From Actinomortierella ambigua (Eukaryota; Mortierellomycota; Mortierellomycetes; Mortierellales; Mortierellaceae): DNA of 64,000 bases. The stretch covers positions 1 through 64,000 of the forward strand of contig JAAAJB010000002.1 of NCBI GenBank assembly GCA_016098155.1. Reading direction: 5' to 3'. The notes beneath the pieces were generated by a model that worked only from the letters and a program-made list of their open reading frames with translations, was not told where the DNA came from and made no database searches. Position numbers and translations under genes: made by a program. Shown here piece by piece: positions 11,867 through 23,351 of this stretch; the stretch's first letter is position 1; each line of letters opens with the position of its first letter.

Positions 11867-12731
11867 ATGCACCTCTCTAAAGCTTTTATCTTCTTTGCTT
11901 CTGGTGAGTAATAGTTCTCCTCTCTAAAAAGGAAAGTGGTCATAGACTCTTTGCGACCCTCCATGAAACTCATTTCTTGTTGTGGTTGAGAACCTCTCCC
12001 TTCCTCTTTCTCTTAAAGCCACCGTGGCTTTCAGCTATGAAGCAGTCGTCTCCCGAGGGATCTTCGTCGGCAAGGACACGACGGACAAGCACGCCAACTC
12101 CACCGAGATCTACAAGAACCCTCGCAACCACGCCACTGCCGCGGCATCGATCCTGGTGCATGTGGCCAAGACCGTAGGGTATGACCCGCACACACAGGAC
12201 CCGGCCAAGGCCGCCGAGAACTTTGCGCGGTTTGAGATGCGGTGGCCTGGGCTGATGGGGTTCCGGTTTCTGGACCAGGCGGGAATACTGCTGAACTTTA
12301 CCAGCAGTCTAGACGACTTGCAACGGCAGATCCAGTTGGCGTACGACCCTTATGCGAACGTCAGTGTAGCGCGGTCGTTGTGTCAGCTCGTGCCAACATC
12401 GACAACGATCCGAACAGCAACGGTCTGGACGCTCTCGCTGGTGACGATCGATCAGACGATGAGTTCAGGAGATACTAGAGCGACACTGATCAGCCTGTCA
12501 CTGGACCTAAATATCGCTGGGAACGGGAAGGTTTCATTGCCTCCACAACAAAGAGCCGCCATCAACTACTTTGAGATTAGGGTCTATCCAGAAGAGATGG
12601 ATGCCAAGGCTGCCGAGTTTGCCAGAAGGGTTGGCATGACCACCACCATAAACATGTTTCAGGAGTACTTTACGACAACGTCTGGGAATGGTCTGACCTT
12701 GCCAGATGTCACTCAACCTCTGGCCTCGTAG
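11867..12731 (+). CDS. Small secreted protein, family not recognised
   Basis: Two exons: 11867-11903 and 12019-12731, joined in phase over a 115-bp intron with a consensus GTGAGT donor and a CT-rich acceptor; 249 residues. The start was chosen because it alone gives an in-phase join and a good signal peptide (MHLSKAFIFFASATVAFSY). The mature part has a few N-glycosylation sequons (for example in NFTSS and NVSV), only one cysteine or so, and no transmembrane segment after the signal. It is rich in short beta-type stretches. I recognise no domain and no catalytic motif. It sits between SCYL2 and ARV1 on the same strand without obvious functional link. Possibly a lineage-specific extracellular protein. 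Confidence 0.72.
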
Positions 12732-13142
12732 ACGGATCGTCACCTTCACTTCCTTCCTTTTTTTTTTTTAACAAAGGAAACGCACACACACAAGCATTAT
12801 GATTTGGACTGGGGATGAGATGCAATAAAGCGATGTAGGAAAACGTGAGAGATAGAATATATGGTAATCTGGTTATATAATACTATTAGCCAAAGCGACC
12901 ATGCCACCTGTATGAAATAAACAAAACTGCTCAAAAAATTGGTGGCGTCCAAAGAGAGGGTTGGTGGAACTTTGAATGAACGCCTCGATTTTGCATCAAT
13001 GCAAGCACACAGCCGACGCCGACAACCATCATTGCATCATCTAAATTATTACTCTGCTGAGTGTTCATAGTTATTTCTCTCCTTCTTTCTCTTTCTGTTT
13101 CACTCTTCCTTTTTTTTTTCAGCTGGCTAATATCAGCACAAA
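12732..13142 (+). other. Intergenic: 3' UTR with poly(A) signal, then ARV1 promoter
   Basis: AATAAA occurs at 12824-12829, about 95 bp after the stop of the secreted protein, after a T-tract and a CA run. The remainder should be the promoter and 5' UTR of ARV1. No TATA box or further coding stretch was recognised. Confidence 0.5.
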
Positions 13143-14720
13143 ATGCCAACATGTGTGGAATGTGGCACTGCAGTGTCCTCGCTCTATACGGAATATAGCA
13201 AGGGCAACATCCGCTTGACCTATTGTGTATGAAAGAGTCTTTCTTTGTTCAGCTCCATTTTACTCCGCAGAGGCATACCTCACTTATGCAGCCTTCCAAT
13301 TGAGTACAAAGTATGAGGAGGCGTTAACATTGTGTGCATCGAGCACCCTCAATTTTTTTTTTTTCGTTCTCATCGCCTTCACGTTACTTTAGGAGCATTG
13401 CAAGATGTTGGCCGACAAGTACGTCGAGCACGACTTTGTTATCATCTTTGTCGATATGATACTACACAAGAAGCCTGTTTATCGCCACCTGCTTTTCAAC
13501 CGGTTACCCTACCGCGACTTTGGAATTGATGTATATGGTTTTTTTTATATTTTCTTCATATCCTTGCTACTCAGGGAAAAAATGGCGTGGCGCGCTGACT
13601 CTGTATGCCATGTTTACTTTTTTCTTCTTCTATGGAATGGACAAAAAACACACACACACACACCAGCCAAATGTGTTCAAGTTGGGCGTTCTTCTCGTCC
13701 TGTTTGATGTGTGTAAGTTGGGCAAACGAAATACAAATGTGCCATAGAATTTTGAAAGGTACTGTCTTTGTTTTTATACACTTTGAGCAAAAGACTCACG
13801 TAAGCGTTGTTATTTCTATTTTCTTAAATTAACAGATATAAAATGGTTCCGCCTGGAACAGCAATCGGCAATCATTGATGTCGGAGGCTTTGCACAGCAT
13901 TCGCTCGTTCTCCAATATCTCTACATTCTGTTCCTCTGTGTCATCGGTAAGGCGCAGCTGGTATTCTTGATTCGATTGGACACATACCACATCAGCGGAC
14001 AATATTTACGTGGATCTCCCACTTTCTCTCGCTTCGGAGTCTTTGGATTAACCTTGGATCCAATTGGGGGGAGGGGGTGTCTTTGCTTTTATCTCAAAAC
14101 CTTTTTTTGCAACAATGCCTGTCAACAATTTAGAGTTCCTCTCATTCCACTTTGGTGTTCGGTTAATTGTCAGCCTGTGGTATGGAAGTAGATACGCCAT
14201 CCTCAAGTAAGTTTCGAGGTGTCTGTTATGTCGCGAAAATAAAAAAGAGCGTAAAGATATTCCCAACCCGACGTGGCTCTAATTCCCTTCCCCCTTACTC
14301 TCGGGCACGAGCGTAGGTACAACTACATCACGACAGCGCTGATTATCTCCAGCTTTGGCAAGATGCTGATGATGCTCATGGTGATATGGGATTATACAGA
14401 GCTGGAATATTCGTGGTTGCTGATCAACCTCATCGTCTTTACCTCCAACATCGAAGCACTCTCAGGTATTTTTTGTTGCTATTATTTGTTGTGTCTCCTT
14501 CTCTAGAGCAATGTGCTACACACTGTGCTAGAACGTTCATACTCACGTTACGTCATCCTATTTTTCCCACGCGTGCTTCCTCTCTCAAGTCTTCCTAGAG
14601 ACAGGGTATCTGCAGACAGTATTCTTTCTGGGCTTTGGTATAGCTTGCCGAATCTTGATGCAGATTGCGTTTACTCAAATCATGGGTGATTCACCTCTCG
14701 TTTCGCTGACAAGCATGTAA
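13143..14720 (+). CDS. ARV1: ARV1 lipid homeostasis protein
   Basis: Seven exons in phase: 13143-13226, 13393-13530, 13667-13712, 13836-13946, 14134-14206, 14317-14465, 14590-14720; 243 residues. The N-terminal zinc ribbon has C4, C7, C28 and C31 (CVECG, then CEHC) around the family-typical SLYTEYSKGNIRLT. It is followed by the conserved block ADKYVEHDFVIIFVDMIL and YRHLLFNR. The C-terminal half has several hydrophobic segments (GVLLVLFDVYIKW, SLVLQYLYILFLCVI, TALIISSFGKMLMMLMVIW, VFFLGFGIACRILMQIAF), as expected for an ER membrane protein. ARV1 proteins affect sterol distribution and GPI-anchor synthesis. Length is in the usual range. All exon boundaries are GT-AG. Confidence 0.93.
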
Positions 14721-16988
14721 TATTTTTTCTTTTTTGAAAGTAAAATAATCCCCCGAAAGAAAGGGAAAAAAAACATACTTGTCACTCAAGCCCAAACTGT
14801 AGGATGGCGCCATAGCATAAATAATCAAATCACCACAACAACAACAAGTGACCACATCAAGTGGAAGGGCGCCAAGATTTTGTCCACACGACAAATAGCA
14901 CGGGGAAGGGAGCGGGCGAGAGAGACAGATGAAAAGGAGTTTTGGGAATGTTCTGTAGTCTGAGGGCAGGTTCAGGGCCAACAGACTCTAAAGTTTTCAC
15001 CAGCAGCAGGAGGCAGGGGTTGAGCAACTTCTTCTCCCCCCCCCCCCCCTTCGTGATTACGATCGACCCAAGTACAGTGGAGGTAAGTTGGATTTGGAGA
15101 CCCGAGCGCAATGGCCACTCCGCCTCCGCATCTGGATCCCGCCAATTTTCCCATGAGTCTCCCTGCCCCGCTCATTCGCTCTACTCTCCGATGAAGCTTG
15201 TTGTTCTTGCGGTGCATCTTATTTTTTTTTTATCTAAAATCTGCAGCGATAACCGTTATCATTTGGGGGCTTGAGGGTGCTAAGAGGAATGGAGCATAAT
15301 GCGAAAAAGAAAAGTAGCAAATCCCAATCAAAGGTGAAGACAAACGCTCAGTGTCGCCCTTTTGGGGCGCAGAGAATGAAAGGGAAGAATATTTATCCGT
15401 GACGAGAAAAGTATCCATGCCCCTTTTTTTTATTCAGACGCACGATAGAGCGAGAGAGTGAGACAGAGAGAGTGAGACATAAAAGGAATAAAAGAAAAAG
15501 GTCGGCAGATCGTCGACGCCAGGTAGCCTTCTGTGGGGGAATATGGGTTGTGGAGCGAACCCTTTGGACCTGCACAAAAAGACGCTTTGAACATGCTGGA
15601 TGGCCGGATACTCTATTCTATACCCGAAAGGTTGTTGTCGTTACACTTTTGTTTACCTCTTTCGTGGTTATTGTTTAGCCGGAGAATTGAAGAGGCTACT
15701 CATGTCGTGCCACATCAAAACGAAGACAAAAGAAAAAGAGAAAAAAAAAAAGACCGAGGGTCTCGATCATTGTCATCTACCACCGGATATTTCAGCCTCC
15801 TCACTCCCTCCCCTCCCCTGCTTTGAGCAAAGCAAAGAAGGGAAGACATATCTTTCTACTGAGGTGCATGCCTGCCTCAAAGGGTCTATCGAGGTACGTC
15901 TCCTTTTGGGGGTGGGAGGTAAAGGAGAAGGGAAGATAGGTTCTAGAATAATACGCGTGGGTTGGAGGGCGTTTGTTCATGAGTTGAAGAGTGGAGAGAA
16001 TGACAAGCGAGAGTTTTGAGTGAGTGTTGTGGGGGGGAGTGAGTGGGTGGCGCAAGATGGATCCGAATCACACCCGACGGGAAAACAATGTGCCAAAGCC
16101 AAGACCCCACCCAGCAATGTTGGATGGTTAAAGTTTTGGGGGCAACCAACCACCACGCTCGTACATACAACCACCAACTACTTTGTCTTTTCTCGCTCAC
16201 TTCGCACATCTCACACAACACAACACAATAATCCAGTAGTTGGAGATATGCGCAAAGTGTGTGTGTGTGTGTGTGTATGTGTGTGTGAATGAGAGAGAGA
16301 GTGAGAGGAGGGAAGATAGGGAGAGAGAGGGACAGAAAGAAATGAAAGAAGATCGGGTTCAGCAAGATGTATATTGAACGGCAAGAGACCGACAATCCGA
16401 AAGTATGGGACACAGAAAGGGCTAGACAATTCGAAGCCCCTCTTCTCCCTCTCCCTTTCCACCTTCTCTTTCTCCACTCATCCCATTGGCCATCAATCAC
16501 CGTGCCATTCATTCATTCTTTTGTTTCATTTCACTCTTCTTCGTCTTCTCATTGAGCCGTCTCTGTTCGCATACCGTGCCTCATAGAATAGAGTAGACAA
16601 AGTCTAAAAAAGACTACCCAGAAAGTGTGTGTTGTTCGAGTGCATCCCCACCACCCCTTACCCTTGGGGCAACAAACTTTCTTGCACACATACTCTCCTC
16701 TCCCCTCCCCATTCTTCTGTTTCGACTGTCTATCTGCCACTTTTTGTTCGCTGCCCAGTCAGAACGGCGCATCACTGCTCGACCAGGCTGTGCAAGTTCT
16801 TTGTGTCCATACTTTCTTCGTCTTCTTCCTTTCTTCATCTTCTCCCTTCACCTTCCTATCTCCTCCCTTCCCCACATCCCGGACTCTTCCACTTGGCATC
16901 TTCCGCCACATCTCCCTCGTTTCCCAACACACATCTCTATCCCCCGTCTTTGGTTCGGGGTTGTTCCTCACTCTCTGCCTCCAACATC
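14721..16988. other. Long intergenic region before the transcription factor
   Basis: About 2.3 kb without a supportable gene. It holds homopolymer runs (C tract at 15040-15050), a GT microsatellite at 16257-16287, a GA tract after it, and CT-rich DNA at 16440-16970 directly upstream of the transcription factor start. Several frames stay open in the CT-rich part because of its composition only. It most likely holds the ARV1 3' UTR and an extended promoter and 5' UTR of the transcription factor. No tRNA was recognised by eye. Confidence 0.45.
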
Positions 16989-19586
16989 ATGGCTGAAACG
17001 AAGCGCCTCCGAGTCTCCAAGGTAAACTCCCCTGCTCTTCAACCACCCATACATGCATTCATCTAACCGTCGAGTCGAGTTCATCTCTCCGCCAGAAAGA
17101 AAGAAGAAAAAAAAAAGCTACGGCTCCAACGTTGGCAACCAAACAAAAGGAGCACCTTACTTGGCATTCCCACCATATGTGGAGAGGGTAGGGTAACCAT
17201 GGAGGGGACAACAGCATTTTGGGCTGTGTGTGTGTTTGTGTACTTGTGAGTGAGTGACGGAGGCTGGACCCTCGACTCCATTTCTCCTCTTGTGCCCCTC
17301 GGAAAGGAAGCGCAGGGTGGACACTGGACGCTTGTCTTTTTTTTTTCCCTAGAGTTTACAGAGATTCACAGCCCATTACCCTCAAACCCAAATGTCATTA
17401 GGCATGCGATTCTTGCCGTCGGAAAAAAGTCAAGTGCGGTAAGAATGAATTGCATGAATCGCTCGTTGTTTTGACTACTACAGGACCGCGGGGACGACAA
17501 TTGTCTCTTCAGGAAAGCATTCGCCACCACGACGACAATAACTCCATGACTAAATGCCCATTTCATGGCGCAAAGGGAGGATGAACAACAGGGTGTTGGC
17601 TGGACAGGGGAGGGGCACAGAGATACCCCTCCGAGTGGATTTATCAGTATTCCTCCAACGGCCCGGATTGATGGTGGGGGATCGCAGCATCGACTATCAT
17701 ACAGCTTGTCGATAGAGATCCCCGAACATCACTACATTCACCACACGCCAATCTCCTCGTGGTCCTTTTGTTGTTGTTTTCAGGACAAACAAATCACACT
17801 AGACTCTTGTTGCTGCATTGCTATTCTTGGTTGGATGAAGCAAGAGAAAAAAAAAGCATACAAAGGTTGATCAAGTGGACTGAAGGAGAGAGGCTGGACA
17901 ATTGCCTAGCCCGAGGAGAAATCGTTTTGGCTCTCTACACATCCCCATATCATGGCGCTGCAACAACCTACACGCGTTCTGCTCCGATGTACTGGAAAGG
18001 GGAAGGAGGATAAGGAGAAGCAATGACCACACTTCTTTAGACAGATTCACGACCACTTGCAAAATGACACTAATCTCGACCTGTAACCTCTACCTTTCTT
18101 GAATCCGCTACAATTATCAGATGCACTCCATCCACTGTGCACGAACTGCGAAACTTTTGGATATGAATGTAAGGGGGGAGGGAAACGCAACTTTAACACA
18201 CTGCACCGGAAGGATGATTAGCCGTAGTCTGTCGAAATGACTGCTCACTCTTCGTACTCTGGTTGGCAATTAGGTACATACAATGATCCCACCAAGAAGA
18301 GAGGACCACCAAAAGGTACCACTGATACACATTTTCTTTGTAGTGCGTCACCCCCCTCCACCCCAACCATGACACTCAACTATGGTGCCTCCACTCATTG
18401 TAACATCTAGGGTATATCGAAGCCATTGAAGCGCGTCTTCACAGAATGGAGGGTTTGCTCGGAGGTCTCGTCAAAGACAAGGATCCCCGAGCAGAGATTG
18501 TGCGTGCCGAACTGGATGCCATGGCACGGGAAGCCGAGATGACTGGACTTAAACTGCGACGTTCCAGAGCCTACGAGGAAATCAATCATGTAACGCTTGT
18601 GACCTTCGTCATCGTGTATTCTTTTTTGGGTACCAAAGGCAATTGGACGCATAGACTTTGACATTATCCTGAATCTTTTTTGTTTTAATTTTGTTCCCAT
18701 GCCCTGTTGGTGAGAATAGAAAATTGGATCAACCAGTAATGGAAGCCCAACACCGACGACGTTATCGACGTCGATGGCAACAACACTTTCAATCAGCTCG
18801 CCAGGACATGCAGGACAAGAAAAAACGACAAATCTCAATCATACAGCTTCACGACAGAGCACATCGTATGCTAACCCCTCGCATCAGATTCAGTCAAATG
18901 CGGTTGGTGGTACCACGGCCGATATGTCAATACCACTACAACAGTCGCAGGCTCGTCACACGGTAGGAGGTCTCCAATCGTCGCCAATGCCGCCGGTATC
19001 ACACCTGGACCACCCCTCGCGTTCGTACGGCTCTGTGTATGGATCGTCATCTTCCTCAGTAGGTCAAAACGGTCAACATTCGTCGTACTATCCGTCCTCG
19101 CAACCGTCCCAGCGTATGTCGTCGACGTCGCCGCCCAACCGTACCTCTGAGGGTGGGTCGAATATGACCGGGTCGACTCATGGCATCAACGGACTGGGAC
19201 TACAAAACATGTCGCTTTCTTCCGTCGTGGATGTGCATGGCCCTTACTCGGGACACCATCAACAGCAGCAGCAGCAGTCCTCGCATAACCACTACCATCA
19301 CCACCAACAGCAACAACAGTCGGCCTACCTTCCATACCCCACCAGCAGGACGAGCCACCATCATCACGAGGGAAATGACAGCATCAACAGCGAGAAGCAA
19401 AGTCTGGATGAGCTCCGGATGCAGTTTATGACTAAGACGTTGCCACCTCAGCGTAGCCGACGTCAGCATCCGCCACAACAACAGTCTCAGCAGCAGCAGC
19501 AGCAGCATCAACAGCAGCATCAACAGCAGCATCAACAGCAGCAACAACAGCAGCAGCAACAGCAGCAACAGCCTCAACCTCAACCT

Positions 19587-19619
<33 letters not shown>

Positions 19620-22600
19620 GAGGTGACTCCACAACAGTCACCTTCACCACCCAAATTTCCGACACTGGCCCCAATCCCTAGAATTGCCCTGGGACCACTT
19701 AAACCTTCGTCAGCCCATCCACTGACGGGCTACCTCCCCGAGGAGAGCAGTGAAATTGGAAAACAACTGGTGATGCCGGCGTCGGACGTGATTGACCATC
19801 TGCTTCAAGTGCATTTCTTGCATGTGCATCCAGTATTGCCGATGCTGCACTTTAAAACAATCTCGGAGCAGATCCACCAACAACAAACCACGAATACCAC
19901 TCCCCCGGTGAGGTCGGTGTCGCACGCACCACCGCATCTTGTCTTTGCGATAATGGGCTTGGCCACGCGATTCAGCTACAATGACGTGTTCCGGAATACG
20001 CAGCCGGGAATACCACGACCACCGGGCGCAATCTTTTATGAGCGGGCGGTATATTTTATCAAGAGCGAGTATGACCATTCGCAAATGACGACAATCCAGG
20101 CTTTGTTGCTGATGGCGATCCAACAGATGGGCTTTTGTGAGAGCCAACGTGCCTGGCTCTTTGTCGGCATGGCGATCCGAATGGCCCAGGATTTGGGCCT
20201 GAACAAGGAACCCAGTCTACCGGAGAAGGAGCGCGAACCGCTCTGGGCCGAGCTCCGGAAACGGACTTGGTGGTCATGCTATGTTGTCGAGCGCCTTGTC
20301 TGTGCTGGTCTTGGCCGGTATGTATATGATATTTTCATGTAGTTTCAGTTTTTTTTGTTTTTTGTTTTTTTTTGGGAGGGATTTTGTATTCACCACTCTA
20401 TTCTCTGACAAATTTGATAGACCACTGACGATCACGGCGAGGGAATGTCAGACGGGCTTACCAACAGTAGAAGATGATCCGCTGCCAGTGGAGATGACAG
20501 GTGGAACGACGCAGGAGGTGGCGGTGATTAGTCAATTTGCTCATCTAGTGACCTTGTCCCACCTGCAAGGCAATATCCTCGAGTTTATCCAGGCGCGGGC
20601 AGCAGAGCGGCAAAGAGCAAAGGACAACCAAGAAGAGTCTTCAGGACCATCAGCAGGAGGAGGAGGAGCAAACAGCACTGGTTTCAATGGATATGGCAAC
20701 TTCAGCACCACCAAGGGTCCGGATCTCAACGCGTTCACACACAGTCCATCGTTGGCGCGGGAGCTGGATCGGGGCCAGCATGGGATCGACACCTCACCTG
20801 CAGCATTTGCAGCGCTGGACAAGGCTTTGATCGCCTGGCGGCAGAATCTACCAGACGACCTGCGGGACCCCACACCGTCGTCGCCGCATTTCGGTCTATT
20901 CCTCCACCTGACATACAATACTTTGTTGATCCTGTTGCACCGTCCCGAGATCCCGTACTCGGCGACTTCGGCGTCGTTGTGTACACAGGCAGCAATGACC
21001 ATTACGGAAATTGTGGAGATTTTGATCAAGGCCCGGGCGCTGTCGTCCATGTTTATCAGTACCCTGTATGCCATCTTCTCGGCGGGCGTAATTCACTTTA
21101 TGAATATCCCTGGTAAAAAGCGCCCACCCTCGCGCGCTTCCAGCCCTATTGTTGGTCTCGGGCTATCAGGCGGTAGCGATGGTGGAGGAAATGATGTGAA
21201 TGGTTTGACCAATGGCCATCACTACTCTCATTCACCACCGCAACAGCATTTGTCAGCGAACGGCAGCAGTGTGAACGAACAAGCCTTGCTGTCAGCGAAA
21301 ACCAACCTGAAGCGATGCATCGATGCCCTTCGGTCGCTTGCAAGCCAATGGCTGGCGGCGGCGCGAAGGGCAAAGGTGCTGGAGGATCTGTTGGATCTGA
21401 TAAATGTGTCGTTGCGCGATATCGAGGAGGATACGTTCCAGACTGTGAATTACGATCCAGACTGGACGAGCGATAACGGGTATGGACTGACGTTACGTAG
21501 ACCGCGGGAACGACATGACAAATTGCGACAGCGGTGTCGGTCCAAAGTCATGGCCATCCAGTCGTTGTTGGCGAGTGATGATGATCATGTGGGCCATCAT
21601 CATCCACATCACTCTCATCCATACAAGACTGCTTCTCAACAATCGCTGCGATCAAGGAGAAGCTTAAGCGGCGACATGTTGCGGGAGCAAATGCAGCAGG
21701 ACGAGGATTCAGACATTCAAATGGCTCGTTCAGATGCGAGCATGGATACGCCTCCTCCGTCTTTTATCAAGCCCGACCAGGATACTACAATGGAGCCAAT
21801 CACTTCGCTGTCCTCTACAGCATCAACTCTTGCCAGCATCACCACCACCACCACCACCACCGCCGCCGCCATTTCTCCGAGTTCTGCAACAACGGCCCCA
21901 AATTCGTACACGGCCCTGGCTCACCCTTCATACTTGCTCAAGCAAGACATGTCGCCACCAGCTGGAAACGCCTCCTTGGTCGACCACGCCATGAAGGACG
22001 CCGGGTTCGGTCGTGTGATCCCAACACCGACCCTGACACAGACGAGCAGCCTCGGGCTTGAGTTTGATCCGATGATGTTGCTTGGCTCCGAAGCGACCCA
22101 TCAGCAGCAGCAGCAGCAGCAGCAACACGACCATCATCTGTCTATTTCACCCTCGTCGACTTCTGCTTCGAGTTCTTCGAATTTGCAATTGACTGCTCTT
22201 CTTCATAACCCCCCGTTGGTCACCGCGACATTGCCCGGCCCCGAGATGATCATAGCCGGACTCGGCTTGAGCCCGACCTTGCTTCTGAACGGTAGCACTG
22301 GTGGTGGTGGCGGTGGAGGAGGAGGACAAACAACAGCTGCAGCAGCAGCTGCTGCTGCTGCTGCAGTAGCGAATATGTTTGACCCGTTCTCGATGCCGAG
22401 CAGCATCCCGTTCCCACTGGGCCGCCACCATCCGACGGCCATCATCACCTCCACAGCAACATCCTCCTCCGTTTCCTTTACAGCGAGACTTGCTGCTGCG
22501 CAGGCGTCTGCTGCTGCTGCGACCGCGGTGGCAACGTCCATGTTCCCAGTAGACGGCACGATCCCGTCGCCCACATCGCCCATGTCGTCGTCGTCGTCGT

Positions 22601-23094
22601 CGTCGTCCATGTCACTCCTTCGGGACCCGTTGCCACAGCCAGTGCCATCATCATCATCGTCGTCGGACCTGGACATGTCCCTCGGTAGAAATGGTATTAT
22701 CGGTAGTGACAAGACATTGCGAGCAGACCCTACGGCGAATGGCACTGCCTATTCTTCTTCTTCCTCCTCCAACCACCAGCCACAACCAAAACCACAACCA
22801 TTGCACTACGTCGCGTCCGGGGGATCTCCAACATGGGATTACCAAGGAGAGATGGGCAAGGCTACGACGGTGACGGCGGCGGCGATGGTGGGAGGAGGAG
22901 CAGCTGAGCAGGGTCATCATCGTCGTCGAGATTCGCAGCAGGATCTGGCGTGGAACGACATGCCGGTGACGCTGGGGTTGGACGAGTGGATGGCGTATAT
23001 CGGGGCGCTGATGATGAAATGGCTTGCGAGCGGCGAGTCGTCACCCAAGACGACGGCCACGCCTACGTCTACCTCTTCTTCTTCTTCGCTGTAA
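16989..23094 (+). CDS. Zn2Cys6 transcription factor with polyQ and fungal-specific TF domain
   Basis: Seven exons in phase: 16989-17021, 17402-17438, 18121-18168, 18274-18315, 18411-18589, 18720-20317, 20421-23094; 1,536 residues. The binuclear cluster is canonical (C13, C16, C23, C30, C33, C40; ACDSCRRKKVKC) and is split over exons 2-4. A coiled-coil-like linker follows (YIEAIEARLHRMEGLL). Residues about 250-420 are Gln/His-rich with a long polyQ at 19491-19620. The fungal-specific transcription factor domain runs from about 460 to 830 (LLQVHFLHVHPVLPMLHF, RAWLFVGMAIRMAQDLGL, LRKRTWWSCYVVERL, GRPLTITARECQTGLP). The last 600 residues are Ser/Gln/Ala-rich. The protein should bind DNA as a dimer at CGG half-sites. 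Target genes cannot be told from sequence. It resembles Xlnr/Ppr1-like factors only at domain level. Confidence 0.92.
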
Positions 23095-23351
23095 AATCTC
23101 TTGACTTTTTTTTTTCTTTTTCCTTGGCTTTGATTCCCCTTATCTCCTACATCAATCCCTTTATAAAAAATGTGTATTATAACTGTTTATTACTGTTTGA
23201 CTTTTTTTTTGGTTTGCTTAAGAAAATGAAATGAGGCGGTGGTTGGGTGGGTGGGGGTGCAAGAGTGCACAGTAATATCGAATGTTGTGTAAGGATGTGA
23301 TGATGAGAGACGGACGGGGAGGAGGTAAGAATGAATTATTATTTCATCTCT
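23095..23351. other. Convergent 3' ends
   Basis: This 257-bp gap separates the stop of the transcription factor (plus) from the stop of the giant Axl2-like gene (minus). It is AT-rich at 23100-23230 and should hold both poly(A) sites. Confidence 0.5.

Noticed and set aside
19200..19674. Minus-strand Leu-rich and Ala-rich frames
   Set aside because: They are antisense shadows of the CAG/polyQ tract in the transcription factor.
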